Below, piece by piece: positions 7,916 through 17,518 of a stretch of 64,000 nt of DNA (position 1 is its first letter; each line of letters begins with the position of its first letter). The notes beneath the pieces were generated by a model. That model did not search any database. It saw nothing but the letters and a program-made list of their open reading frames with translations, and had not been told where the DNA came from. Made by a program: the position numbers and the translations under genes. Source of the DNA: Thermococcus sp. 21S7 (GTDB lineage: Archaea > Methanobacteriota_B > Thermococci > Thermococcales > Thermococcaceae). Location: assembly GCF_012027615.1 (NCBI RefSeq), contig NZ_SNUT01000002.1:62001-126000 (forward strand), given 5' to 3'.

Positions 7916-9636
7916 AGGTAGGGTTCCCTGTAGAGCGGCCGCAGGAAAAGCTCAAAGGCCGCCACAGGCATTTCTATTCCCCAGTTTTCTAGGACGGCCG
8001 GATGGATTTCCCCTATGATGCCGATTTCTTTTCCGTTCACGATTATTCTTCCAACCCTGCCCGGGATGAAGCTCGGATGGTCTGTTTCTTCAAGCTCGTA
8101 CTCAAAGCCGAGGTGACGCATGGCGCTTTCCAGTATCTCCTTGGCCTCTGTGAAGGTCACGCGCGGATGGGCTAGGGCAACGGCCAGCTTGCTCTCGCTC
8201 ACGGTTTTCGTTTCTCTGCCCTCGTCTATCAGCGTGACCTTTCCGACCTCGAAGATTCTCTGCGGGTACTCCTCGTGGGTGTTCTGGCTCAGGAAGTCGA
8301 GCAGGCTCGGGGTAATCCATCCCCTCAGCGCCGACCACTTGGGGCTTATCGGGTTCTCTATCTCGACGAGCTCCGCGGGCGGGTGGTTGGAGTACCCTCC
8401 GCACTCCTCCCGGTGCTCCCCGCAGGGGAGATTCATCCTTTTGTACTGATTATCCCTGTTGGTGAGGTTGAAGGTCATGACCTCCTGCAGGCCGAAGCCG
8501 ACCATAAGCTCCCTGACGGCGTCCTCGAACTCGACGAACTTGTCTCCCCTGCCCTGGACCGCAAGCTTCGGCTCTTCGGGCTCGATCTCGTTGTAGCCGT
8601 AGGCTATTAGGACGTCCTCTAAAACGTCCCTCGCGTGCATTATGTCGTCGCGGAATGCCGGATAGAGCAGCCTCGCCTTCCCGTCAACCACCTCTACATC
8701 GTACATCATGCGCTCCAGAAGGCTCCTCACGTCGTCGTCGCTTAACTCAAGTCCTGTCAGCCTCTTGATGTAGTCCAGCTCGACCTCGAAAGACTTCGGG
8801 GTTAGGTCCGGCGTCTCCACCTCGAAGTCCGGATAAACTACTTTAACGCTCTTTATCCTCCCGCCACGTTCAGCCAAGGCCGTAACGACGACGTTCAAGG
8901 CCAGCATTACCTTCTTCAAATCCCAGCCGGTCACATCAACGAAGACGTTCCTCGTCTCGGTGGTCACCCTTCCGGTTATCTCGGAGTTTATGATGGGGGG
9001 CATCGAGAGAACTTTGCCCTCGCTGTCCACGAGGAGCGGGTAGTAGGGCTTGTCCCTGATCAGGTGGCCGTACTCCCTCCCCTTCTCGTGCTTTTCGAGG
9101 ATTTCCTCCAGCGTAAGCTCCTCCTCGAAGCCGAGGGGAACAAACTTCTCGCCCTTCTCAGCGGCGCGGTAGTGGATTGGTGGCTTCACCTTGTCGAAGT
9201 CGAAGATGCCTATCGCTACCTCTCTCCTCCTCCTTCCGAAGGTCAGGGCGACCTTCTCCTGGAGGTTAATCATCTGCTTGAGTGCCTCTTCGTCGAGGCT
9301 CAGCCCCTCAACGATGGCGTAGAGGCCGTAGGGACGGACGTCCTTCAGCTTCCCGTCAACGTAAACGGTTACACCGCTCTCCTCGACATCATATTTTGGA
9401 AGGCCCCCCTCGAAGCCGAGCGCCCAGCGTACCTGCCTCGCTATTCCCTCGGCGCTCCAGAGGTCGGGCCTGTTGGTGTCCTTTGAGTCTGCCTTGAAGT
9501 AGATTTCACCGTTCTCCTCCCAAACGTCATCCAGCTCGCATTTGGCGTAGAGGAAGAGGTCCTCCCACTCCTCGACCGTGAATTCCTTCCCGACGAGCCT
9601 CTCCAAATCCCGCTTTGACACGTCGAACTTTGGCAT
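7912..9636 (-). CDS. pheT: Phenylalanyl-tRNA synthetase beta subunit
   Basis: The archaeal-type beta subunit (574 residues from ATG 9636) begins MPKFDVSKRDLERLVG. It contains the B3/B4-like region (EVAIGIFDFDKVKPP), the B5 domain and the catalytic-like core (GLQEVMTFNLTNRD, ENPISPKWSALRG, RIFEVGKV, GEIHPAVLENWG). It pairs with PheS as an alpha2beta2 tetramer to charge tRNA-Phe and binds tRNA. A GTG three codons upstream is possible, but GGTGAGGTG is spaced best for ATG 9636. The gene follows pheS by about ten bases on the same strand. Confidence 0.95.
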   Translation of the reverse strand: MPKFDVSKRDLERLVGKEFTVEEWEDLFLYAKCELDDVWEENGEIYFKADSKDTNRPDLWSAEGIARQVRWALGFEGGLPKYDVEESGVTVYVDGKLKDVRPYGLYAIVEGLSLDEEALKQMINLQEKVALTFGRRRREVAIGIFDFDKVKPPIHYRAAEKGEKFVPLGFEEELTLEEILEKHEKGREYGHLIRDKPYYPLLVDSEGKVLSMPPIINSEITGRVTTETRNVFVDVTGWDLKKVMLALNVVVTALAERGGRIKSVKVVYPDFEVETPDLTPKSFEVELDYIKRLTGLELSDDDVRSLLERMMYDVEVVDGKARLLYPAFRDDIMHARDVLEDVLIAYGYNEIEPEEPKLAVQGRGDKFVEFEDAVRELMVGFGLQEVMTFNLTNRDNQYKRMNLPCGEHREECGGYSNHPPAELVEIENPISPKWSALRGWITPSLLDFLSQNTHEEYPQRIFEVGKVTLIDEGRETKTVSESKLAVALAHPRVTFTEAKEILESAMRHLGFEYELEETDHPSFIPGRVGRIIVNGKEIGIIGEIHPAVLENWGIEMPVAAFELFLRPLYREPYL

Positions 9637-9646
9637 CCCAATCACC

Positions 9647-11149
9647 TCACCAGACGAGTCTCGCCTCCCTAAGCCAGCGCAGGTCGTAGCTGAAGAGGTA
9701 GCGGATGTCGTCTATTCCGAGCTTGAACATGGCCAGCCTGTCGATTCCTATTCCCCACGCTATGACTGGGACATCGACTCCAAGAGCCCTCGTCATCTCC
9801 TCGCGGAATATTCCGGCACCGCCGAACTCGACCCAGCCGAGCTCGGGGTGATAGGCGCTCATCTGGACGCTCGGCTCGGTAAACGGGTAGTAGTCGGGTA
9901 GGAATTTTACCTTCTTTGCGCCGGCTATCTCCACCGCGAAGCGCTTGAGGATTCCCAGGAGGTGCTTGAAGGTAAGGTCTTCGCCGACGACGAAGCCGTC
10001 AACCTGGTTGAACTCTATGAGGTGCGTCCTGTCGAGGACGTCCGGACGGAAGACGCGCTGTATGGTGAAGTATTTCCCGGGAATCTCGACGCCTTTAGCG
10101 AGCTGTCTGCCGCTCAGGGCGGTACCGTGCGCCCTCGGCATCAGCAGCATCGCCCTCTCCGGCGACCAGACGTAGCCCCAGCCACGCGAGCCGGCAATAC
10201 CGCGCTCGTGGGCCGTTTTAACTCTCTCCACGAGTTCCTCCTCCGGAAGGTGCCCGCTCTTCGGATACTTGAGCTGATACGTGTCAGTCCAGTCCCTCGC
10301 CGGGTGGTTCTGGGGCTGGAAGAGGGCGTCGAAGTTCCAGAACTGAGTCTCTATGAGGCTGTCAACGGTCATCTCGATGAAGCCCATCTCGATTAGCCTT
10401 CTCCTCAGCTTGTCGAGGAAAGCCCTGTAAGGTTGCTTCTTGCCAGGATAGAACCTCCTTACCGGGGCCCTGATGTTGAAGCGCTTGAACTCGACTTCCC
10501 TCCACCCTCCGGACTTTATCAGCTCTGGGGTGAGGGTCGAGACCTCTTCCCTCAGTTCGAGACCCTTCCTCACGAGCTCCTCTCCCTCGCGGGTTATCCC
10601 CACGAACCTCTCGGTTGCGGTGTCTTCCTCTGCTATCCTTCTCCTCTTGAGTTCCTTGGCCGGAACCAGCTTCTCAACTTCTCTCAAGGGAACGACTTTC
10701 CTCTCTGCGAGGAGCCTGAGGGCCTTGTCAATCGGCCTTTCCCCGGCTTTGAGTCCCTTTTCGGTGATTTCCAGAACGAGCTTCCCGTCTTCCTTCCGCA
10801 CGGATGCCCAGCCCTCCTTCCTCAGAAGGCCGACTATCGGTTTCAGCTCATCCTCACTGAGAACGTCCCCCAGGTCGTCCAGGGTTATCTTTCTCCTCTC
10901 CCTCAGAACGGCCAGCGCCCTCCACTCGGGGAGGCCTATCTCCGCGTATTTCCTACCGGTCTCGGTCAGCTTCGCTATCCTTTCGCTTCTCTCTTCGAGC
11001 CTCGCCAGCCCCTTGCTCTGAAGGCCGAGAACCGCTCGCATAACGGCAACCTGGTCCAGACCGGTCCTTTTAACGAGCTCTTCGAATTTAGTCTTTCCAA
11101 CTTCGCTGAGCTTTATGAGCGTGAGTTTCTCCTGGTAGCTTAGCTCCAT
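9647..11149 (-). CDS. pheS: Phenylalanyl-tRNA synthetase alpha subunit
   Basis: The 500-residue class II synthetase has N-terminal winged-helix repeats ([21 protein letters not shown] and later [12 protein letters not shown]), as in archaeal/eukaryotic PheS. The catalytic domain follows with motif 2 region [26 protein letters not shown] and motif 3 region [19 protein letters not shown]. It forms the active site for phenylalanine adenylation. It is the first gene of the pheST operon; GGAGGTGGCCCT precedes ATG 11149. Confidence 0.95.
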   Translation of the reverse strand: MELSYQEKLTLIKLSEVGKTKFEELVKRTGLDQVAVMRAVLGLQSKGLARLEERSERIAKLTETGRKYAEIGLPEWRALAVLRERRKITLDDLGDVLSEDELKPIVGLLRKEGWASVRKEDGKLVLEITEKGLKAGERPIDKALRLLAERKVVPLREVEKLVPAKELKRRRIAEEDTATERFVGITREGEELVRKGLELREEVSTLTPELIKSGGWREVEFKRFNIRAPVRRFYPGKKQPYRAFLDKLRRRLIEMGFIEMTVDSLIETQFWNFDALFQPQNHPARDWTDTYQLKYPKSGHLPEEELVERVKTAHERGIAGSRGWGYVWSPERAMLLMPRAHGTALSGRQLAKGVEIPGKYFTIQRVFRPDVLDRTHLIEFNQVDGFVVGEDLTFKHLLGILKRFAVEIAGAKKVKFLPDYYPFTEPSVQMSAYHPELGWVEFGGAGIFREEMTRALGVDVPVIAWGIGIDRLAMFKLGIDDIRYLFSYDLRWLREARLVW

Positions 11150-11219
11150 AGGGCCACCTCCCTGGGTGAGTTTGAGAGGAGTTACTTAAGAATTGCGGTG
11201 AAAGAAAAGGGGAAATAAT

Positions 11220-12272
11220 TCAACCTTTGTGCGGGAAGAACACGACCTTGCCGGTCTTGCCGGCCCTCATCAGCTCAAAGGCTTCCTCGAAGTCATCAAA
11301 GCCCTTGTACTTGTGAGTGATAACCGGGTCGAGGTTGAGCTTGCCGCTCTGGATGAGGCTTGAGACCGTGTACCAGGTTTCCCAGAGGTGTCTTCCGGTT
11401 ATGCCGTGAACCTCAAGGGCTTTGAAGATGATCAGGTTGTTCACGTCGAAGGTAACGTCGCGCGGGAACAGTCCGAGCAGGGAAACCCTTCCACCGGGCG
11501 TGGTGGCCTTAAGACCCTGTTCGAGAGCCTTTGGCGCGCCGCTGAACTCAAGGAAGACCTCAACGCCGGCGCCGTCGGTCACGTCCATCACGAACTTGAC
11601 CGGATCCTCCTCGAAGGGGTTGACCACGTAGTCGGCACCGACCTTTTTGGCCAACTCGCGTCTGAACTCGCTTGGCTCGCTCACGATAACAGGGTAAGCC
11701 CCGGATGCCTTTGCAACGGCGATTCCAAGGAGTCCGAGCGGGCCGGCACCAGTTATAAGCGTGCTCATTCCGGCTATCGGTCCCGCCAGAACGGTATCAA
11801 CCGCGTTGCCGAGCGGCTCCTGAAGGGTGGCGTACTCGGGCTTCATGCCCTTGGGGTTCTTCCAGGCGTTCTGGGCGGGAACTATCGCGTACTCGGCAAA
11901 AACACCGTCCATGTCAACGCCGAAAATCTTCGTGTTCTGGCAGACGTGGTAGCGGTTGTGCCTGCAGGCGTAGCACTTTCCGCAGACGATGTGGGTTTCC
12001 GCACTTATGTAGTCGCCGACTTCGAGGGTGTCAACGCCGGGGCCGACCTCGATGACCTCACCAGCTACCTCGTGGCCCATGATCTGGGGGGTTTTTATTC
12101 TGCTCTGGGCCCATTCGTTCCATTCGTAGATGTGGAGGTCGGTTCCGCAGATGCTGGTGGCGAGAACCTTAATGAGAACCTCACCCGGCCCGGGCTTTGG
12201 AACGTCGACCTCGACGAGCTCGGCGCCGTAAGCGGGCTTTGTTTTTACAATCGCGGGCATCTTCTCGGCCAT
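11220..12272 (-). CDS. tdh: L-threonine 3-dehydrogenase
   Basis: The 350-residue zinc-dependent medium-chain dehydrogenase is nearly the same throughout as Pyrococcus threonine dehydrogenase as I recall it. It has catalytic zinc ligands in [15 protein letters not shown] and GHEVAGEV, the structural-zinc cysteines [15 protein letters not shown], and the NAD-binding [18 protein letters not shown] near residue 175. It oxidises threonine to 2-amino-3-ketobutyrate. ATG 12272 (MAEKMPAI) has AAGGAGA eight bases upstream and is preferred over the ATG at 12281. A minus-strand TATA element (GTTTATATC) lies near 12318-12327. Confidence 0.95.
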   Translation of the reverse strand: MAEKMPAIVKTKPAYGAELVEVDVPKPGPGEVLIKVLATSICGTDLHIYEWNEWAQSRIKTPQIMGHEVAGEVIEVGPGVDTLEVGDYISAETHIVCGKCYACRHNRYHVCQNTKIFGVDMDGVFAEYAIVPAQNAWKNPKGMKPEYATLQEPLGNAVDTVLAGPIAGMSTLITGAGPLGLLGIAVAKASGAYPVIVSEPSEFRRELAKKVGADYVVNPFEEDPVKFVMDVTDGAGVEVFLEFSGAPKALEQGLKATTPGGRVSLLGLFPRDVTFDVNNLIIFKALEVHGITGRHLWETWYTVSSLIQSGKLNLDPVITHKYKGFDDFEEAFELMRAGKTGKVVFFPHKG

Positions 12273-12385
12273 GGCAATCATCTCCTTAACCTTACAATGC
12301 TTATCTGAACGGGGGATGATATAAACCTTTTGCGACTAGGCGCCTCCGTACTCAATTTTCCGGCGTTAGCTCCCGTTTTCAGGAA

Positions 12386-12396
12386 AAGTTTATAAT
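12386..12396 (+). promoter_or_regulatory. TATA element of the MinD-like ATPase / HMG-CoA reductase unit
   Basis: AAAGTTTATAA at this position lies about 40 bases before ATG 12431, giving a start site near 12415 and a leader carrying AGGGG. No separate promoter is visible between the ATPase gene and the reductase gene. Confidence 0.5.
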
Positions 12397-12430
12397 TCGT
12401 TTTTGTCTTAGATGAAAGCAGGGGTTAAAA

Positions 12431-13174
12431 ATGGCGATTATCATCGTAACGGGTAGGGGTGGGGCAGGCAAAACGACAACGACGGCTAATTTGAGCACCT
12501 ATCTTGCAATGGAGGAGTACCGTGTTCTGGCGATGGATGGTGATTTATATCTCCCAAACCTGGGCTTTCACTTCGCCTTGGATACCGTTAGGTACACCAT
12601 CCACTCCCTCCTGAAAAACCCCGACATCGATCCAGAATGGGCGATATACAAGCATCTTGAAACCGGGGTTCACGTCATGCCTGGGAGCACACAGCTCCAG
12701 GATGTTCTTGGAATATCGCCCAAAAAGCTCGTTGATATCATCGAGAGGGTTAAGTACAAGTTTGGTATCGTTTTTGTTGATTCTCCCACCGGTATTCCCT
12801 TTGACACGATACCAACGTTTGAGATAGCCAACTATCAGCTGATAGTTGTTGAAATCGAGCGCTCACCTATCTATTCGTTTGAGACTATGGTGAAGAACGA
12901 GATTGAGAAGCTAAAAGCTCTGGGCGAGAGGTATAGTCTGAATATAGGTGTTGTGCTGAATAAAGTCAGGGAATCCGAGAATGTGGTTGACAAAATAATC
13001 GAAGCCGTGGAAAACGACCTGGACGTTCCCGTCTTGGGCTGGATTCCCTTTGATAACGTCGTTCCGGAGGCTGTGAATGCCGGTATCCCCGTGGTCAAGT
13101 ACGCTCCCAAGAGCGATGCTGCCCTTGCGTTCATCGAAACCGGTCGGGTGCTTGAGGAGTGGATATTCGGCTGA
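12431..13174 (+). CDS. ParA/MinD-family ATPase
   Basis: The 247-residue P-loop ATPase begins MAIIIVTGRGGAGKTTTTAN, a deviant Walker A. Switch I/II regions follow (VLAMDGDLYLPNLGF and IVFVDSPTGIPFDT). The usual signature lysine (KGGxGKT) is replaced by arginine (RGGAGKT). Family knowledge: relatives position division machinery or chromosomes, or insert metals (CooC type). The reductase gene starts 17 bases downstream, suggesting co-transcription, although no functional link is obvious. The assignment to family is firm; the specific role is unknown. Confidence 0.85.
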   Translation: MAIIIVTGRGGAGKTTTTANLSTYLAMEEYRVLAMDGDLYLPNLGFHFALDTVRYTIHSLLKNPDIDPEWAIYKHLETGVHVMPGSTQLQDVLGISPKKLVDIIERVKYKFGIVFVDSPTGIPFDTIPTFEIANYQLIVVEIERSPIYSFETMVKNEIEKLKALGERYSLNIGVVLNKVRESENVVDKIIEAVENDLDVPVLGWIPFDNVVPEAVNAGIPVVKYAPKSDAALAFIETGRVLEEWIFG

Positions 13175-13191
13175 TTTCTGGGGGTGTTGAT

Positions 13192-14418
13192 ATGAACGTG
13201 GAGGAACTTGTGGACAAGGTAGCCAGCGGAGAGGTGAAGCTCCATCAGGTTGAGAGGTACACGAACGGCGATAGGAAACTCGCCACCGAAGTGAGGCGCC
13301 GTGCCCTGGAGAAAAGGCTCGGGATTAGCCTTGAGAACATAGGGCACTACTCGATAGACCCGGAGAGGGTCATAGGCAAGAACATCGAGAACATGATAGG
13401 TGTCGTTCAGATACCGATGGGCGTTGCGGGACCGCTCAGGATCAACGGCGAGTACGCGAAGGGCGAGTTCTACATTCCCCTCGCCACCACAGAGGGAGCG
13501 CTCGTTGCGAGCGTCAACCGCGGCTGTTCCGCTTTGACCGCCGCTGGAGGCGTCGAGACCACCATAATAGACGACAAGATGACGAGGGCACCGCTCCTCA
13601 AGTGCCCCGACGCAAGGAGGGCGAGGGAAGTTGCCGAGTGGGTTAGGGCCAACATCGACTACCTCCAGGAGAAGGCCGTCAGCAAGGTCACCAGACACGG
13701 GAAGCTGAGGGACGTTAAACCCTACATCGTTGGCAACAACCTCTACCTTAGGTTTGAGTTCGAGACCGGCGATGCCATGGGAATGAACATGGTGACGATA
13801 GCGAGCGAGGAGATAATGAAGGTCATCGAGGAGCACTTCCCGGACGTGAGGTACCTCGCCCTCTCGGGCAACCTGTGCGTTGATAAAAAGCCGAACGCCA
13901 TGAACTTCATCAACGGCCGCGGGAAGACCGTCATTGCCGAGGCTGTAATCCCGCGCGAGATAGTTGAGAAGAAGCTGAAGACGACCCCGGAGCTCATAGC
14001 CGAGGTCAACTACAGGAAGAACCTCGTCGGTTCGGCCCAGGCCGGCTCCTACGGCTTCAACGCCCACTTTGCCAACATAGTCGGTGCCATTTTCCTCGCC
14101 ACCGGTCAGGACGAGGCGCAGATAACCGAGGGCTCGCACGGGGTAACCCTTGCCGAGGTCACCGCCGAGGGAGACCTCTACATCAGCGTCACCATGCCGA
14201 GCCTTGAGATTGGAACGGTCGGCGGTGGAACGCGCGTTCCGACCCAGAGGGAAGCGCTGAGCATAATGGGTGTCGCCGGTGGGGGAGAACCAGCGGGCGC
14301 GAACGCCAGGAAGTTCGCGGAGATAATAGCCGGTACCGTCCTTGCGGGGGAACTCTCACTCCTCGCGGCGATAGCGGCGAAGCACCTGGCAAAGGCCCAT
14401 GCCGAGCTGGGGCGTTAG
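13192..14418 (+). CDS. hmgA: 3-hydroxy-3-methylglutaryl-CoA reductase (class I)
   Basis: The 408-residue protein has the family hallmarks ENMIGVVQIPMGVAGPL, the catalytic-glutamate region TEGALVASVNRG, dinucleotide-site motif GDAMGMNM and C-terminal GTVGGGTRVPTQREAL. These fit class I enzymes, usually NADPH-dependent, making mevalonate for archaeal lipid isoprenoids. ATG 13192 follows GGGGGTGTTGAT and is preferred over the frame's upstream ATG at 13159, which lies within the ATPase gene. A UbiD protein elsewhere in the window may act in the same pathway. Confidence 0.95.
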   Translation: MNVEELVDKVASGEVKLHQVERYTNGDRKLATEVRRRALEKRLGISLENIGHYSIDPERVIGKNIENMIGVVQIPMGVAGPLRINGEYAKGEFYIPLATTEGALVASVNRGCSALTAAGGVETTIIDDKMTRAPLLKCPDARRAREVAEWVRANIDYLQEKAVSKVTRHGKLRDVKPYIVGNNLYLRFEFETGDAMGMNMVTIASEEIMKVIEEHFPDVRYLALSGNLCVDKKPNAMNFINGRGKTVIAEAVIPREIVEKKLKTTPELIAEVNYRKNLVGSAQAGSYGFNAHFANIVGAIFLATGQDEAQITEGSHGVTLAEVTAEGDLYISVTMPSLEIGTVGGGTRVPTQREALSIMGVAGGGEPAGANARKFAEIIAGTVLAGELSLLAAIAAKHLAKAHAELGR

Positions 14419-15062
14419 CTTCCCTTCTTTTCAGCCCTTTTGACCTTGATAACGAAGACCTTCGTGGAAGGCTCGGTTTTCTGGATGACCTCAACGCCCT
14501 TGATGTACAGCAGGGAGAACGGGTAGTCGAGGACGAGGAAGATGATGAAGGCCAGGATGAGCGTGAGACCGACCTGGCCCCAGTAGCCCTCGATGTTTAT
14601 TGCGCTTGAAAGCAGGAGACCCCCTGTGAAGCTGATCAGAAAGTTCAGCGCGGAGCGGTGTTTGTACCTGATACCTCCGACTCTCTTTCGTCCTATAACA
14701 TCAAGAAGGGCGCGAAATCCTTCTTTTCCCCTCACGCGAAACGCGAGGACGAACTCCGGGTGGGGAAGCTCTTTAAGGCTCAACGGCGCGTCCGATGCGG
14801 CCAGATAGAAAAGACGGCTCAGGCCGTCGGTTAGCTCTATCACAGTCAGGAACTTTCCGCGGTCGTAGAGGTCTTCCCCCGACGACACCAGCAGGTACAG
14901 GTCTGGGTCGGTCAGGCGTACGAGCTTCGCCGTGGGAGCAAGGACGCCCTCCACCGCCCTCACGCACTCCGAGAGGATTCCACACCTCACCTTCGCGTAG
15001 GTGCACCTCTTTCCGTCCATCCAGCCGGTGATGATGCCCCCGACCTTTGCTTTGCGTCCCAT
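14415..15062 (-). CDS. Conserved membrane protein, paralogue of its upstream neighbour
   Basis: The 215-residue protein is not assigned to a named family. It has a soluble N-terminal domain (PDLYLLVSSGED, FLTVIELTDGLSRLFYLAAS) and two membrane segments at about residues 143-190, then a short basic tail ending KVKRAEKKGS. The N-terminal domain aligns with the protein encoded immediately upstream (shared PDxYxL, xVIExxxxLxRxFYLxxS pattern), so the genes arose by duplication. ATG 15062 follows AAGGTGAGCGGT; five bases separate it from the upstream stop. The 3' end overlaps the HMG-CoA reductase gene by 4 bases in convergent orientation. Confidence 0.7.
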   Translation of the reverse strand: MGRKAKVGGIITGWMDGKRCTYAKVRCGILSECVRAVEGVLAPTAKLVRLTDPDLYLLVSSGEDLYDRGKFLTVIELTDGLSRLFYLAASDAPLSLKELPHPEFVLAFRVRGKEGFRALLDVIGRKRVGGIRYKHRSALNFLISFTGGLLLSSAINIEGYWGQVGLTLILAFIIFLVLDYPFSLLYIKGVEVIQKTEPSTKVFVIKVKRAEKKGS

Positions 15063-15067
15063 ACCGC

Positions 15068-15586
15068 TCACCTTTTCTTTTTCTTGTAGCCCCTCCTGAA
15101 CCCCTCTATTAAGCCTGAGAGCAGCAGTACGAGCGGCAGAAAGTTGTTGACCCATCCAAGTTCGTCGTTTTTATAACCCATGTAGCTCAGGAGGAAAAAG
15201 CCTCCCCAGAGCAACAGCTGAAGTACTGCGGAAAACTTGTCCACGCCGGACTTTTTATGAGCCCGACCCTCTGCGATTTCTTTAAAGACTATTTCAAGGG
15301 CCTCCTCCTTTCCAACCTCGTACTCATAGGCCACTTTGGGCTTTTCCAGGCCTTTTGCGCTCCTGGTTAGATAGAACCATCTGTTGAGGTCGTTTTTAAT
15401 CTCGATCACGTAGGCCTCCTTCGAAGCCCCGAGGATGCTTCTGAAATTCGCCATGAGGGTGTACTCGTCGGGATTCACCAGCCGGCGGAAGCGGCCGAGC
15501 TTCGACTCAATAACCTTTGCATAGCTCCCGAGGGGTTCATCTTTAACCTCGTAGAGGTAGTAGATGATTTTTATCTTCTTGCCCAT
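15068..15586 (-). CDS. Conserved membrane protein, first of a paralogous pair
   Basis: The 172-residue protein starts MGKKIKIIYYLYEVKDEPLG. A soluble domain (NPDEYTLMANF, AYVIEIKNDLNRWFYLTRS) precedes two membrane segments at about residues 118-160 and a very basic C-terminus (RRGYKKKKR) that should be cytoplasmic. It resembles the downstream gene product in domain order and in the motifs listed. ATG 15586 follows GGGAAGC; a GTG at 15595 is also in frame. Function unknown. Confidence 0.7.
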   Translation of the reverse strand: MGKKIKIIYYLYEVKDEPLGSYAKVIESKLGRFRRLVNPDEYTLMANFRSILGASKEAYVIEIKNDLNRWFYLTRSAKGLEKPKVAYEYEVGKEEALEIVFKEIAEGRAHKKSGVDKFSAVLQLLLWGGFFLLSYMGYKNDELGWVNNFLPLVLLLSGLIEGFRRGYKKKKR

Positions 15587-15632
15587 GCTTCCCACAAAAG
15601 GAAGTAAGAAAAGGAAGTTAAAAACTTAACCC

Positions 15633-17513
15633 TCAGCTCAGCTCCCCAATCTTCTTTCTCACCAGGGTGCTCACGAGCTTTCCGTCCGCCCTTCCGCGGA
15701 GCTTTGCCATGGCCCTGCCCATGATCATGCCCATCGCGCCCATTCCCTTGGCCTTGATGACGTCTATGTTGGCCTGAACAACCTCGTCGATGATTCTCTC
15801 GACCTCCTCCTCGCTGAGGAGCGTCAGGCCCTTCTCCTCCGCCACTTGGGCGGCGCTCTTCTTTGGGTTCTTTGCGAGCTCCTTGAATATCTCCTCGAAG
15901 GCCTCCTTGGCTATCTTCCCGTTGAGGTAGAGGTCAAAGGCTTCCCTGATGTGGTCATCGGTGATGTTCTCGATGGGTGCCTCCTTCTTGAGTCCCTTGA
16001 GAACCACCACGAGTATCGAAGCCGCTAGGGATGGCTTGACGCCCCGGGCTATCAGCTCCTCGAAGAGCTCGTCGCGCTCGTCGTTCACCAGGGTTTCTGC
16101 TAAGCTTTTGTCTATCCCGTACTCCTTCACATAGCGCTCGACGCGCTCCTGCGGGAGCTCGGGCAGGTTCGCCAGTATATCGTCCTTCATCTCGCTGGTT
16201 ATCAGTATGGGCGGTATGTCCGTTTCCGGATACATCCTGGCCTTCCCGGGGAGGGGGCGCATGTACTGGGTGTTGCCGTCCGGCAGGGCCCTCCTCGTCT
16301 CCTCAGGAACGCCCTCGATGGCCTCCCTGGCCCTCTGAACGACCTCGTGGAGGGCGTTCTTTGCCCTCTCCTCGTCGGCCGCGACGAGAACGAACGCATC
16401 CTCCTCGCCGAGGCCAAGTTTTTCGATAACCCCATTAACCTCTAATTCTGTAATTCCATAGTTCGGTAATTCGTCAATGTGGAAGATGCCCTTCACGTAC
16501 TTCTTCGCCCTGTCCGCCATCTCGGTGCCGAGCCGCCTCCCAGGCTGGATTTCCCTGCCGATTAGGCCTCTGAACTTTGGCAGCTTGACGGCCAGAACCT
16601 TTCCGCCCCTCTTTACCGTCCTTGCGATTATCTTGGACTCGGTGTTCTCGAATATATCTGTGACATCGTGGAACTCCTCCTTGATGTCCTCCGGCTTAAC
16701 GCCCCTCTCGCGAAGCTCGTCCCTGATTTTGAGCAGATTCAGCTGCCTCTCAATCTCGCGCTCGATGATGACCGGTATCATGTCCAGCTCCTGCACACCT
16801 TTAATCTCGACCCTCGCTCCTCCCCTGATGGAGACGTTGAGGTCCTGCCTGATGGTTCCGAGACCGCGCTTGACCTTTCTCGTCGCCCTCAGCGCGTCGC
16901 CTATGTACTTGGCCACGACCTTCGCCTGCTCCGGGTGGTGTATGTCGGGGGTTGTGCTTATTTCAACGAGCGGAATGCCGAGGCGGTCCAGGCGGTAGAT
17001 TACCTCCTTTTCTCTCCTTTCGACGATGCGGCACGCGTCCTCCTCAAGGCATATGGTGGGAATCCCGACGCTTCCCCATGGGGTGTCGACCTTACCGTTC
17101 ATGGCTATTATCGCGGTTCTCTGGAAGCCGGAGACGTTGGAGCCGTCTATGACTATCTTGCGCATGAAGTGGACTTCGTCAACCGGGGTGGCGTTGAGGA
17201 GGTAGCTTATCTGGAGGGAGACCTTTAACGCCTCTTCGTCCGGCATGTGGGGAGGCTCCTCATCCATGTAAACGAGGTCCGCCAGCAGGTGGTTGCCCTC
17301 GTAGATGTAGCTCTTCCCCTTCTTGAACTCCTCCAGCGCGGCGGGGTCTATTTCACCCAGCTCGCTTATCGTGGGCCTCAGCCTCCTCTGGAATGTGAAC
17401 TCAACCTCATCGCTGAGCTCACTCGGGACGGGTGAAAACAGCTTTTTGGTGTCCAGCTGTCTGTGGATTTCAAGACCTACCTTGAGACCGAGCTTTTCGT
17501 AATCGTACGCCAT
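15633..17513 (-). CDS. gatE: Glutamyl-tRNA(Gln) amidotransferase subunit E
   Basis: The roughly 626-residue protein begins [22 protein letters not shown] and contains the GatB/E catalytic cradle ([67 protein letters not shown]) and the C-terminal GatB-Yqey tail domain. It contains the AspRS-like insertion expected for GatE. Family knowledge: GatDE converts Glu-tRNA(Gln) to Gln-tRNA(Gln) and is specific to archaea. Several in-frame ATGs overlap GATGATGATG; 17513 is chosen because GAGGTGATG precedes it. It lies directly after gatD. Confidence 0.95.
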   Translation of the reverse strand: MAYDYEKLGLKVGLEIHRQLDTKKLFSPVPSELSDEVEFTFQRRLRPTISELGEIDPAALEEFKKGKSYIYEGNHLLADLVYMDEEPPHMPDEEALKVSLQISYLLNATPVDEVHFMRKIVIDGSNVSGFQRTAIIAMNGKVDTPWGSVGIPTICLEEDACRIVERREKEVIYRLDRLGIPLVEISTTPDIHHPEQAKVVAKYIGDALRATRKVKRGLGTIRQDLNVSIRGGARVEIKGVQELDMIPVIIEREIERQLNLLKIRDELRERGVKPEDIKEEFHDVTDIFENTESKIIARTVKRGGKVLAVKLPKFRGLIGREIQPGRRLGTEMADRAKKYVKGIFHIDELPNYGITELEVNGVIEKLGLGEEDAFVLVAADEERAKNALHEVVQRAREAIEGVPEETRRALPDGNTQYMRPLPGKARMYPETDIPPILITSEMKDDILANLPELPQERVERYVKEYGIDKSLAETLVNDERDELFEELIARGVKPSLAASILVVVLKGLKKEAPIENITDDHIREAFDLYLNGKIAKEAFEEIFKELAKNPKKSAAQVAEEKGLTLLSEEEVERIIDEVVQANIDVIKAKGMGAMGMIMGRAMAKLRGRADGKLVSTLVRKKIGELS

Positions 17514-17518
17514 CATCA

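Noticed and set aside
8120-11143. Plus-strand frames of 100-236 codons across pheST
   Set aside because: They are antisense shadows of the synthetase genes with no independent signals.
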